A DNA stretch of 64,000 nucleotides from positions 1 to 64,000 of the forward strand of contig JAZNCT010000065.1 of assembly GCA_045587665.1 (NCBI GenBank). The letters run 5' to 3'. The position numbers were made by a program, and so were the translations under genes. Shown here piece by piece: positions 32,525 through 40,809 of the stretch (within the stretch, counting starts at the first letter, position 1; every line of letters starts with the position of its first letter). This stretch comes from SIG710 sp045587665. GTDB taxonomy: Bacteria > Bacillota > Clostridia > Oscillospirales > CAG-272. The notes below the pieces were generated by a model that saw nothing but the letters and a program-made list of their open reading frames with translations, searched no databases and was not told the DNA's origin.

Positions 32525-35007
32525 ATTACGACAATTTTTTAAAGGCAAAGGCGATCAGTGCGCCTGTCTCGGGCTTTGACGTTCCGCTCGATGAGATAAA
32601 TGATAATCTGAAGCCTCATCAGAAAATAGCGGTACAGTGGGCTGTAAAGGGCGGCAGGCGTGCGCTTTTTGAAGCCTTCGGTCTCGGAAAGACAGCTCAG
32701 CAGCTCGAATACTGCCGTCTTGTTACCGAGCACACGGGCGGAAGGGCTCTCATTGTCCTACCTCTCGGAGTAAAGCAGGAGTTCACAGAGGATGCGGTAA
32801 ATCTTTTAGGGCTCGAAAGTCCGCCATACATAAAATCACAAGAGGAAGCAAATGCGACCGATGCAAAGATCCTCATAACCAACTACGAGAGGGTGAGAGA
32901 CGGTAACATAGACCCGAGGACCTTTGACTGCTGCTGTCTCGATGAAGCCAGCGTTCTCCGTTCCTTTGGCTCAAAGACCTATCAGACCTTCGTAGACAAA
33001 TTCCGCGGAGTTCCCTATAAGCTCGTTGCGACCGCAACACCCGATCCCAACAAATACAAGGAACTGATACATTACGCAGGTTTTCTCGAGATCATGGACA
33101 CCGGACAGGCTCTTACACGCTTCTTTCAGCGCGACAGCACAAAGGCAAACAATCTGACAATATACCCACATAAGGAAGAGGAGTTTTGGCTCTGGATATC
33201 AACATGGGCGTTCTTCCTTTCGACTCCCGCCGATCTCGGCTTTGATGCGGAAGGCTATGATCTTCCGCCGCTGGATATTCGTTATCACTGCGTTAAGGAT
33301 ATGAGCTCTCCGACATTTGACCGTGACGGACAGATGCAGATGTTCCGTGATGTTTCTGCAGGACTGACGGAAGCCGCAAGAGAAAAGCGTGAGAGCATCG
33401 AAGCCCGTGCAGATAAGATGCTTGAGATAATCGAGAGCGACCCCGAAGCTCGTTTTATCCTTTGGCATGATCTGGAGGATGAACGACACGCCATAAAAAA
33501 GAGGATCCCCTCTGCCACCGAGATATACGGTGCGCAAGACATTGATCTGAAGGAAAAGCATGTCATAGATTTTGCCCACGGAAGGATCAAATATCTTGCA
33601 ACTAAAAAGGAGATCAGCGGACAGGGCTGTAACTTTCAGCGGCACTGCCACAGGGCGATCTTTATGGGCATAGATTACAAATTCAACGATTTTATTCAGG
33701 CGATACACCGCATTTACCGTTTTCTTCAGAAGGAAAAGGTCATTATCGACATAATCTACACCGAAAATGAAACCAGTGTTCTCCGTGAGCTTCAAGAAAA
33801 ATGGCAGAGGCATGACGAGCAGACCGAGAAAATGCGCGAGATCGTGAAAAAATACGGCATCTATACCGAAAAGTTAGTGGAAAAGATGCAAAGAAGCATA
33901 GGAGTTGAGCGAGTGGAAGTCAAAGGAGCATATTTCACGGCAGTCAACAATGATTGCATACTTGAAACGAGAAAGATGGAAACCGACAGCGTCGGTCTTA
34001 TACATACCTCTATCCCTTTTTCGAATCATTATGAATATACACCGTCCTATAACGATTTCGGGCACAACGAAGACAATGATAAATTCTTTGATCAGATGGA
34101 CTATCTGACCCCGGAGCTTCTTCGGGTCCTTAAGCCCGGCAGAGTGGCGGCGGTGCACGTCAAGGACAGAGTTCTCTTCGGCAACGCCACGGGTGACGGT
34201 ATGCCGACGATAGATCCTTTTTCCGAAATGACGGTATTTCACTTCATGAAGCACGGCTTTAGGTATATGGGAAGGATAACGGTTGTTACAGACGTTGTAA
34301 GAGAAAACAATCAGACTTACCGGCTTGGTTGGAGTGAGCAATGCAAGGACGGCTCAAAAATGGGCGTAGGATGTCCCGAATATATCCTTCTGTTCCGCAA
34401 ACTTCCGTCAGATACCTCAAAGGCATATGCAGATGAACCGGTTACCAAGACCAAAGAGGAATATACAAGAGCGCAGTGGCAGATCGATGCACACGCCTTT
34501 GAGCGTTCTTCGGGCGACAGGCTTATTACCAAAGAAGAGCTTATGGAGACGGACGTATCAAAACTACAGAAGCTCTATACAAAATACAGCCGCGATAATG
34601 TTTACAGCTACAAAGAGCATGTGGAACTGGCTAAAAAGCTTGACGGAGAGGGAAAATTGCCCGCTACATTTATGGTGGTAGCTCCTGCATCATGGTCTGA
34701 TATGGTATGGGATGATATAAACCGCATGAGGACGCTGAACAGCACTCAGGCAAGACGAAAGCTGCAGATGCACGTCTGCCCCTTGCAGCTCGATATCGTT
34801 GAGCGCATTATAAACCGTTATTCAAACGAGGGCGATCTCGTATATGACCCCTTTGGCGGTCTTATGACGGTACCTATGACGGCGGTTAAAATGGGTAGAA
34901 GAGGCTATGGCTGTGAGCTTAACCCGGAATATTTCCGTGACGGCGTTGGGTATCTGAAAGCCGCCGAAGATGAAATGGAAACACCGACACTTTTTGATGT
35001 TATTTAA
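32521..35007 (+). CDS. SF2 helicase / DNA methyltransferase fusion
   Basis: An 828-residue two-part protein. The N-terminal ~450 residues are a SNF2/DEAD-type helicase: Walker A-like FEAFGLGKTAQQLEY, Walker B-like CCLDEAS, motif III-like VATATPDPNKY and motif VI-like QAIHRIYRF. The C-terminal part (about 470-820) is an N4/N6-type DNA methyltransferase: a TSPPY-like HTSIPFSNHYEY and the SAM-binding DPFGGLMTVPMTAVKMGRRG near the end. The catalytic motif reads TSIPF rather than TSPPF. Likely modifies phage or host DNA, perhaps for anti-restriction. It sits in the early operon. Confidence 0.8.
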   Translation: MNYDNFLKAKAISAPVSGFDVPLDEINDNLKPHQKIAVQWAVKGGRRALFEAFGLGKTAQQLEYCRLVTEHTGGRALIVLPLGVKQEFTEDAVNLLGLESPPYIKSQEEANATDAKILITNYERVRDGNIDPRTFDCCCLDEASVLRSFGSKTYQTFVDKFRGVPYKLVATATPDPNKYKELIHYAGFLEIMDTGQALTRFFQRDSTKANNLTIYPHKEEEFWLWISTWAFFLSTPADLGFDAEGYDLPPLDIRYHCVKDMSSPTFDRDGQMQMFRDVSAGLTEAAREKRESIEARADKMLEIIESDPEARFILWHDLEDERHAIKKRIPSATEIYGAQDIDLKEKHVIDFAHGRIKYLATKKEISGQGCNFQRHCHRAIFMGIDYKFNDFIQAIHRIYRFLQKEKVIIDIIYTENETSVLRELQEKWQRHDEQTEKMREIVKKYGIYTEKLVEKMQRSIGVERVEVKGAYFTAVNNDCILETRKMETDSVGLIHTSIPFSNHYEYTPSYNDFGHNEDNDKFFDQMDYLTPELLRVLKPGRVAAVHVKDRVLFGNATGDGMPTIDPFSEMTVFHFMKHGFRYMGRITVVTDVVRENNQTYRLGWSEQCKDGSKMGVGCPEYILLFRKLPSDTSKAYADEPVTKTKEEYTRAQWQIDAHAFERSSGDRLITKEELMETDVSKLQKLYTKYSRDNVYSYKEHVELAKKLDGEGKLPATFMVVAPASWSDMVWDDINRMRTLNSTQARRKLQMHVCPLQLDIVERIINRYSNEGDLVYDPFGGLMTVPMTAVKMGRRGYGCELNPEYFRDGVGYLKAAEDEMETPTLFDVI

Positions 35008-35018
35008 GGAGAAAAACT

Positions 35019-35732
35019 ATGCACTTCGAAACTATAAAACGAGACGAGATCCTGCCGATAATAGATCAGGCAAAAGACAGCGAGGAGCAGAAGGATATTC
35101 TATGCGATCTTCTCGACTGCTCAAAAAAGGAGCTTAACGCTCTTGTTAAAGAGCTGCGTGCAGAGAGGGATAGCACAACAGCGAAAGAAAGCACCTCCGG
35201 TGAATCGGCTCACATGGATGTCAGAAACAAACGCTGGACCCCGGAGGACTTGGAGAAGCTGAGCAAGCTTCATAAATCCGGAAAGACCTCAAAAGAAATT
35301 GCCGCAGAGCTTGGCAGAAGCACCACGGCCGTTATAAACAAGCTGAGACAGCTCGGGGTATCTGACCGATCGGAGCAGGACGCTCTTGTTCGTGCAGTTG
35401 CCACAAATGATGAGCTTGCAGAGATCGCAGCATATGCAGGTGAGCTTGAAGGGCTTATCAATAAAAAAGACGCAGAGATCCTGACGCTGCAGAGTGCGCT
35501 TGATGCTTCGTCTGCAGAAAAGGATCGTTATAACGAGGAGCTTGAGGCGGCGTGGAAAACAGCAGATGAAAAGGAAAAAGCACTTTCTGTGACAGAGGAG
35601 CGGTTGAAGAGCTTGAGGGAGCTTCTTATGAAATACGACCGCAAGCAGACCGTTCTCTCGTCGGCTCTGGCAAAATCTCTTGAATTTATCGCGTCGATGA
35701 ACGCCATTATAGGGGAGGTGCTTAAAGCATGA
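35019..35732 (+). CDS. Myb/SANT-like HTH and coiled-coil phage protein
   Basis: A 237-residue protein. The segment at about residues 70-115 (RWTPEDLEKLSKLHKSGKTS then KEIAAELGRSTTAVINKLR) is a GcrA/SANT-like HTH. The rest (about 130-225) is a long Glu/Lys/Ala coiled coil. AAGGAG precedes the ATG. It overlaps the next gene as ATGA. It probably binds DNA as an oligomer; role in replication or regulation is inferred from its place. Confidence 0.6.
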   Translation: MHFETIKRDEILPIIDQAKDSEEQKDILCDLLDCSKKELNALVKELRAERDSTTAKESTSGESAHMDVRNKRWTPEDLEKLSKLHKSGKTSKEIAAELGRSTTAVINKLRQLGVSDRSEQDALVRAVATNDELAEIAAYAGELEGLINKKDAEILTLQSALDASSAEKDRYNEELEAAWKTADEKEKALSVTEERLKSLRELLMKYDRKQTVLSSALAKSLEFIASMNAIIGEVLKA

Positions 35733-36088
35733 ATGAGAATGTATGCAAGCACTGCGGGCAGGTGGTAATGCCCGGAATGAGCTGTGACTGCCCGGGCGCC
35801 GTGGCAGAAGCACGAACCGAGATACAGAAGGCGAAGGCGCATGAAGCTATTGATACTCTTTTCGGAGAGGGATGCAAAGCCGATGGATATGAACCTATCA
35901 GCGAGGAAGAGCTTCGGGCCCTCAAAAAGCTCGCTGATTATGTTGCCGAGCGCAAGCTGATATCCGCCTCCGCTCTTCTCGGCGGCGGCGTTAAGGCAAA
36001 GTTTGTCAGAGGAAGCGAAGGCAGGGTTAAGATCGAGCGCAGTGAGAGTAAGAAGTCGCAGACTGAGATAGGCTATTGGAGTAACTGA
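35729..36088 (+). CDS. Small zinc-binding-type phage protein
   Basis: A 119-residue protein with an N-terminal knuckle CKHCGQVVMPGMSCDC, likely a zinc ribbon. A helical middle and a basic C-terminus follow. It overlaps the upstream stop (ATGA). Function unknown. Confidence 0.55.
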   Translation: MNENVCKHCGQVVMPGMSCDCPGAVAEARTEIQKAKAHEAIDTLFGEGCKADGYEPISEEELRALKKLADYVAERKLISASALLGGGVKAKFVRGSEGRVKIERSESKKSQTEIGYWSN

Positions 36089-36090
36089 AA

Positions 36091-37608
36091 ATGGCGAAAA
36101 TCCGAAGCAAAAGTGATAGAGAAAGTTGTGTGCATTATATAAAGCTCTTTAATATGCCCTTTTGTACATACGGCGCAAACGAAAACAATTTGATGGACTC
36201 GCTGAGAAATCAACCTTGCGACATTAGGCACAAATGTCCCCTTGAAGAAAATGAAAAAGGAGAAACCACCATGAATAAGACGAATCAAATCGTAATGATA
36301 CCCATATCAAAGCTTGAACATCATCCGAAAAATCCGCGAAAAAGTCTCGGAGATCTCTCTGAGCTGTCGGAATCGATAAAAAGCAAAGGAGTTCTTCAGA
36401 ATTTGACGGTAGTACCTATTCCCGGCGCAGATGATGAAAGATATTATGTTGTCATAGGCAATCGCCGCCTCGGAGCTTCGAGAATGATCCTTGATGAGCT
36501 GCCCTGTATAATTTCCGACATGAGCGAGGAAGATCAAGTGGCAACTATGCTGCTTGAAAATATGCAGAGAAGCGACCTGACAGTATTTGAACAGGCTGAG
36601 GGCTTTAAGCAGCTACGCTTTGAATTTGGAAAAAGCGTAGAAGACATATCTGCAAAGACGGGCTTTTCCGAAAGTACCGTCCGCCGCCGTCTTAAACTCT
36701 CTGAGCTTGATCATGAAAAGCTAAAAGAAGTATGCGAGGACAGGCAGATCACTATTGACGACGCTCTGAAGGTTTGCGATATCAAGGACGAAGACGCAAG
36801 AAACGCCGTTCTTGAAACCATCGGCACAAAGAACTTTGAATATAAGCTTTCCAGTGAAATGGATAACCAAAAGCGCAAGGATCAGATCGAAGAAATACTC
36901 AATGAAGTACGGAAATTCGCATTTACAAAGCTTGATAAATTCCCTTCATATGGTGACGATGTATGGAGATTTGTTAAATCATATTACACTTGGAATGACG
37001 AGAAGCCCGAAAAGCCCGATTTTGACGCAAATTTTGCTTATGTTGTGAATTACAACAGCGTATCGCTTTATGCGGACAATACTCCTGAGCCCGAAGAGGA
37101 TGAGGAAGAGGCGCGCTACGAGGCTGAGAAAAACGCAAGGATCGCCGAATGCAGAGCCGAGTGCAATTCTCTAAATGACAGGATATATAATCTCCGCACG
37201 TTGTTCGTTAAAAATCTGAAGATCGATAAACCTATGCTGGTAACGATCAATAAATGGGCACTGAAAAAGGCAAATGATTACTGCTCCGGTGTTGACGCCT
37301 ATATAAAGAGAGCTTCAAAAGGACTTGACAGTGGCGCAAATACTAAAGATATTCTTTCCGCTTATGAGCTTGATCCCTATAAACTGGCGTTTCTTTTGAT
37401 GTTCGGAAGATACGCCGATGCGAAAACTCAGACTTACATCGACCGTGAATGGACAGGTAAGCCCGAATATAAAGACAACAAAACGCTGGACGAGATATAT
37501 GATGTCCTCACCGATTTCGGATATGAGATTTCAGACGAGGAGGAACAGCTTATAAGCGGCACGCATGAGATCTTCGGAAAAGACTTTTTAGAGGGGATCG
37601 AAGAATGA
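36091..37608 (+). CDS. ParB-like nuclease-domain protein with an N-terminal Cys-rich extension
   Basis: A 505-residue open frame. Residues ~66-170 form a ParB N-terminal domain (ISKLEHHPKNPRK, VIGNRRLGASRM and TMLLENMQRSDL are the hallmarks), followed by an HTH (VEDISAKTGFSESTVRRRLK) and a long acidic helical C-terminus. The first 60 residues are a separate Cys-containing module (FCTYGANENN, CDIRHKCPLEE). A strong GAAAAAGGAG lies before an internal ATG at 36271, where the ParB part begins, so two products are likely. ParB-like phage proteins may act in replication or segregation. Confidence 0.7.
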   Translation: MAKIRSKSDRESCVHYIKLFNMPFCTYGANENNLMDSLRNQPCDIRHKCPLEENEKGETTMNKTNQIVMIPISKLEHHPKNPRKSLGDLSELSESIKSKGVLQNLTVVPIPGADDERYYVVIGNRRLGASRMILDELPCIISDMSEEDQVATMLLENMQRSDLTVFEQAEGFKQLRFEFGKSVEDISAKTGFSESTVRRRLKLSELDHEKLKEVCEDRQITIDDALKVCDIKDEDARNAVLETIGTKNFEYKLSSEMDNQKRKDQIEEILNEVRKFAFTKLDKFPSYGDDVWRFVKSYYTWNDEKPEKPDFDANFAYVVNYNSVSLYADNTPEPEEDEEEARYEAEKNARIAECRAECNSLNDRIYNLRTLFVKNLKIDKPMLVTINKWALKKANDYCSGVDAYIKRASKGLDSGANTKDILSAYELDPYKLAFLLMFGRYADAKTQTYIDREWTGKPEYKDNKTLDEIYDVLTDFGYEISDEEEQLISGTHEIFGKDFLEGIEE

Positions 37609-37880
37609 CAACAGCTGAGGCGAAGTGGGCCTTTGATAATGGTGTAATGGTCAGCCTTGAGATAGACCCAATAAAGCAAACACGTGCTTTTTATAAATAC
37701 ATATGTGAGATTGGATATCGCCGCCGAAGGGACGGCAAGGTCTATTTGTTTGTCACCTGCTTTGACAGGTTTGCAAACAGTGAGACAAGAACAACGGTGA
37801 GTGACGTTATGTTTGCACGGAAGGAGGATGAGGAGCGATGCCACAGAGAACTGGGTATCCAAAACGTACAGGTCTTGTGA
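37605..37880 (+). CDS. Phage protein, unknown
   Basis: A 91-residue protein (MTTAEAKWAFDNGVMVSLEI) that overlaps the ParB-like stop as ATGA. Basic middle (YRRRRDGKVYLFVTCFDRF). Its last 43 bases overlap the next gene. No recognised domain. Confidence 0.5.
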   Translation: MTTAEAKWAFDNGVMVSLEIDPIKQTRAFYKYICEIGYRRRRDGKVYLFVTCFDRFANSETRTTVSDVMFARKEDEERCHRELGIQNVQVL

Positions 37881-38356
37881 AGAAAGAACCGAACGGGCGG
37901 TTTTATGTAGAGGGAGTGGATATTTCCGCTCTCTCTCCTGAGCTTTACAGCTGCTTATGGAAGCTGAAAGACTATGAGGAGAGCGGAATGTCGCCTTCGG
38001 ACGTGGAAACGCTGAAGAACATCTATGACGATGCTTGCAAAACGATAAATAAATTGCGCCGTGAGTGTGACGAGATGCGCCGAAAGCTCATTGAGCTTCC
38101 CATCCGTCCGGGCGATACCATATATGACTGTTCCGAGTTTTTCACCGAAAAGGCGTATCCGGGCATAAAGACTATCGAGGTCAGCTCGGTAGAGATATCG
38201 AAGGATAAGGACACCGGGCATTACCGCTATACCGTCTGCGAAAAAGGCTTTATAAAAGCCTCCTACCACCGTGAGGACTTCGGTACCAAAGTATTTCTTG
38301 ACCAAAAGAAAGCACAGATGTGCGCTGAGATGAAAGCGAGGGAGAGGGGACTATGA
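37838..38356 (+). CDS. Phage protein, unknown
   Basis: A 172-residue protein with LWKLKDYEESGMSPSDVETL, a phrase common in small phage proteins of Clostridia, followed by a coiled coil. The C-terminal half is a beta-rich domain with RPGDTIYDCSEFF. AGGAGG precedes the start. It overlaps the next gene by ATGA. Confidence 0.55.
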   Translation: MPQRTGYPKRTGLVKKEPNGRFYVEGVDISALSPELYSCLWKLKDYEESGMSPSDVETLKNIYDDACKTINKLRRECDEMRRKLIELPIRPGDTIYDCSEFFTEKAYPGIKTIEVSSVEISKDKDTGHYRYTVCEKGFIKASYHREDFGTKVFLDQKKAQMCAEMKARERGL

Positions 38357-38592
38357 GACTGTCACAATTAACAAAGCTCATGGATAAAGGCGAGCTTATA
38401 TGCGTTGACTATGATAATGTGCCGATAGACCAAATGAACGCTTATAGCGGAAAGGTAAGTGGTATTAAGAGAGACGATGCTATAAATAAATGCCATGTTA
38501 CGGGGATAAGCGCATTTTATGACGTGATATTGGTCTTGATTGAAAAAGGAGAAGACGATGAGCAAAAAGAAAGAACACCGAAAGAGATATGA
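38353..38592 (+). CDS. Phage protein, unknown
   Basis: A 79-residue protein (MRLSQLTKLMDKGELICVDY), coupled to the upstream gene by ATGA overlap and overlapping the next small gene by 35 bases. No recognised motif. Confidence 0.5.
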   Translation: MRLSQLTKLMDKGELICVDYDNVPIDQMNAYSGKVSGIKRDDAINKCHVTGISAFYDVILVLIEKGEDDEQKERTPKEI

Positions 38593-38710
38593 GAAAAAGC
38601 GCAGTTTTTATAATGCTGTGTATTTATGGAGCGCAAATGAGCCCCCGATATGGCACTATATAAAGTGGCTCAAATGGAAAAACAGCCGTCCTAAGTTAGG
38701 AGACTTTTGA
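38558..38710 (+). CDS. Small basic, Trp-rich phage protein
   Basis: A 50-residue protein starting MSKKKEHRKRYEKKRSFYNA and containing PPIWHYIKWLKWKNS. AAAAAGGAG precedes the ATG. Very basic with several Trp residues. Similar tiny basic proteins are frequent in phage early operons; function unknown. Confidence 0.55.
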   Translation: MSKKKEHRKRYEKKRSFYNAVYLWSANEPPIWHYIKWLKWKNSRPKLGDF

Positions 38711-38722
38711 ACAAATAATAAA

Positions 38723-38743
38723 ACCACCGCACATGGCGGTGGT
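38723..38743 (-). terminator. Terminator of the reverse-strand toxin-antitoxin pair
   Basis: 8-bp stem ACCACCGC with GCGGTGGT, followed by TTTTATTATTT in the minus direction, 9 bases after the toxin stop. Confidence 0.65.
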
Positions 38744-38751
38744 ATGGATTT

Positions 38752-39027
38752 TCAAAATAAGTCGCTATGCGAACCTGTTCTTGCAAGTGTCAGGATAAGA
38801 ATATCATTTTGAATTTTATAGACCAAAAGCCAATCCGGGCGGATATGACATTCCCTATATCCTTTATAATCGCCGATGAGCGAATGATCAAGATACTTTT
38901 CCGGTAACGCTTCGCCCGAAGCCAATATCTCAACAACCTTCTCAAGCTGTGACATATCAAGTCCTCGCTTTTGTGATAACTTATAGTCTTTTTTGAAACG
39001 AGAAGTCACTTCTATCTGATATTTCAT
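38752..39027 (-). CDS. YafQ-type RelE-superfamily mRNA interferase toxin
   Basis: A 91-residue RelE-fold toxin. The N-terminal pattern MKYQIEVTSRFKKDYKLSQK, the central LIGDYKGYRECHIRPDWLLV and the late LILTLARTGSHSDLF are YafQ signatures, including the C-terminal His in GSHSDLF. YafQ cuts mRNA in the ribosome. It overlaps the antitoxin stop by 4 bases, the usual order with antitoxin first. The pair reads against the surrounding early genes, so it is an independent cargo unit. Confidence 0.85.
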   Translation of the reverse strand: MKYQIEVTSRFKKDYKLSQKRGLDMSQLEKVVEILASGEALPEKYLDHSLIGDYKGYRECHIRPDWLLVYKIQNDILILTLARTGSHSDLF

Positions 39028-39299
39028 GAGTTAAGCTCCTCAAAAAGCTCTTTAGTACTCGAATATTTCTTTGCGGAAATTTTGCCGGAAAGCATATCCT
39101 CGGCTTCTTCTATTGCAGCGAGAGTTTCTGCATTTGGAATATCGGTTGCTATCTCAAAAGGTATTTTACCTTGACGCACTACCTGACGAAGAAACATATT
39201 CATAGCGGTGGTCATATTCAGTCCCATATCAGAAAGCATTGCCTCGGCTTGCTTTTTCAGCTCCACATCCATTCTGATGCTCATATTTGTTGTTGCCAT
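39024..39299 (-). CDS. RelB/DinJ-type antitoxin
   Basis: A 91-residue ribbon-helix-helix antitoxin. Visible parts are MSIRMDVELKKQAEAMLSDM, NMTTAMNMFLRQVVRQGKIP and a C-terminal toxin-binding tail ending KELFEELNS. It neutralises the adjacent YafQ-like toxin and, with it, represses the shared promoter at the palindrome just upstream. Overlap with the toxin is ATGA. Confidence 0.87.
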   Translation of the reverse strand: MATTNMSIRMDVELKKQAEAMLSDMGLNMTTAMNMFLRQVVRQGKIPFEIATDIPNAETLAAIEEAEDMLSGKISAKKYSSTKELFEELNS

Positions 39300-39318
39300 A
39301 ATTATTACCTCCTATTGT

Positions 39319-39357
39319 TAGTATATATATTATACTACAAAATATGTGCATTGTCAA
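39319..39357 (-). promoter_or_regulatory. Promoter and operator of the toxin-antitoxin pair
   Basis: Minus-strand TTGACA (39352-39357), 17 bases, TATAAT (39329-39334). A near-perfect palindrome TAGTATATATATTATACTA (39319-39337) overlaps the -10 and the start point, suited to autorepression. Confidence 0.75.
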
Positions 39358-39386
39358 TACAAAAAACGATAAAGAAAGGAAACAAC

Positions 39387-40133
39387 ATGAGGCGAGTTAA
39401 GAAGCGCATATATTCGGGCGTGGTCTGTGAGCAGATAGTTTACAGCGTATCGGATAGGATCAAAAATATCGGGAAAAGCTCGCCTCGTGTGCGTTTTAAG
39501 AACGAGGAGGAGAGGGCGGCGCACCGCATCGGCATTGCCAGACGTAAGCACGCACGTCTCGTCAATGAGAATTTTTCTCCGTCCTCTCTTTATTCCACCC
39601 TCACCATGGACGATGAACACGAGGTCCACACATTCGATGAAGCGAGACGGCTTCGCAGTCTGTTTCGCCGCCGTTTGCAGTATGCTTACCCAGATGCGAA
39701 GATCATTATTTATATGGGCAGAGGCAAGAGCACGCACAGAATCCATTTTCATATGCTTTCTGACGGTATTCCCCGTGAGTTTATCGAAAAGAGCTGGCAG
39801 CTGGGCTTGGTAAAACGAACCGAGAGCCTGCGAGACCACAATTATTATGACGGCATTGATTATGGGCAGGACTATACCGGTCTTGCAAACTACCTTTTCG
39901 ACCACTGGACTGCGGAGCAGGGCGGTCATTACTATATGTCAACGAGAAATATGCGACAGCCAGAGGAAGAGGACGCTATCGAGGTCAAACGCCTTTACAC
40001 GAAGGACAAGCCTCCGAGGGCGCCAAAGGGCTATGAGCTCCGTGAAAGCAAAGTTACAGAATTTGGCTTCCTATATTATAAATACATAAAAATCGAAAAA
40101 AAGAAGCGGGGGCGTCCGAAAAAGGATGAATGA
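39387..40133 (+). CDS. HUH-type replication/relaxase-like phage protein
   Basis: A 248-residue basic protein. The segment KSTHRIHFHMLSDG contains an H-hydrophobic-H (HFH) motif typical of HUH endonucleases. Tyr-rich stretches (HNYYDGIDYGQDYTG) could supply the catalytic Tyr. The C-terminus is a Lys/Arg tail (KKKRGRPKKDE). The start is at 39387 after AAAGGAAA; longer starts overlap the antitoxin gene. It lies directly upstream of a folded non-coding region and ssb, consistent with a replication initiator. The assignment is tentative. Confidence 0.55.
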   Translation: MRRVKKRIYSGVVCEQIVYSVSDRIKNIGKSSPRVRFKNEEERAAHRIGIARRKHARLVNENFSPSSLYSTLTMDDEHEVHTFDEARRLRSLFRRRLQYAYPDAKIIIYMGRGKSTHRIHFHMLSDGIPREFIEKSWQLGLVKRTESLRDHNYYDGIDYGQDYTGLANYLFDHWTAEQGGHYYMSTRNMRQPEEEDAIEVKRLYTKDKPPRAPKGYELRESKVTEFGFLYYKYIKIEKKKRGRPKKDE

Positions 40134-40180
40134 CGGCTCCCAAAAAGCCGAATAAAGGTCGGCTATTAAAAGCCTTGTAA

Positions 40181-40293
40181 ATGCGTAAATTTTTAATACA
40201 AAAAGACTGCCTGATCTTTGTATGCTCTGATCGGAGCTGATATCGACAGCTTCAGACGCACTCGGCAGGCGTTTGGATTTAAAATTTACGCAT
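40181..40293. other. Folded non-coding region between the HUH-like gene and ssb (candidate origin or structured RNA)
   Basis: The 208-base gap contains a 13-bp perfect inverted repeat, ATGCGTAAATTTT (40181-40193) with 40281-40293. Inside it is a second stem (CTGCC near 40207 with GGCAG near 40264) and a third hairpin GGAGCTG/CAGCTTC (near 40233-40253). The set forms one nested fold of about 113 bases. Two short GGCT/AGCC hairpins lie just before it. It contains no ORF. Confidence 0.5.
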
Positions 40294-40341
40294 AGAAAAT
40301 CAAGACAAGCTTGATACATAACCAAAGAAAGGATAGTACAT

Positions 40342-40794
40342 ATGGCGAATTTTAATTTTAACAAAATAATGCTTGGCGGAAGGCTGACCGCCGATCCCGA
40401 GAATAAGCAGACAACTGACGGCACATCGGTGACTACATTCACTGTTGCAGTCAACAGGCGAAGCACCGCCCCTGACGGTAAGCCCATAGCGGACTTCTTT
40501 AAGGTTATCGCTTGGCGTTCCCTTGCCGACTTTGCTTATAAGTTTTTCCGCCGCGGCTCGGCGATATTCGTTGTGGGAACGGTTCAGAACCGATCTTACA
40601 TCGACCACGAGGGCACAAAGCGATATGTGACCGAGATCATAGCCGACGAGCTGAACTTTGTTGATTCAAAAGCGGAAGCTCCGACATCGACCGCAGGCAC
40701 TGACGGTGCGTCCGTCGAGAAGCCTGCTCCTTTGCCGACCAATTTTTATTCGGCTGACCAGCTTGGTAAAGCTGACGACGATCTGCCGTTCTGA
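40342..40794 (+). CDS. ssb: Single-stranded DNA-binding protein
   Basis: A 150-residue SSB. The OB fold begins FNKIMLGGRLTADPENKQTT, has VNRRSTAPDGKPIADFFKVI and GSAIFVVGTVQNRSY, and a disordered linker leads to the acidic tip DDDLPF, which recruits replication and repair partners. AAAGAAAGGA precedes the start. It belongs to the phage replication module. Confidence 0.95.
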   Translation: MANFNFNKIMLGGRLTADPENKQTTDGTSVTTFTVAVNRRSTAPDGKPIADFFKVIAWRSLADFAYKFFRRGSAIFVVGTVQNRSYIDHEGTKRYVTEIIADELNFVDSKAEAPTSTAGTDGASVEKPAPLPTNFYSADQLGKADDDLPF

Positions 40795-40809
40795 CGGAGG
40801 TGATAAGGC

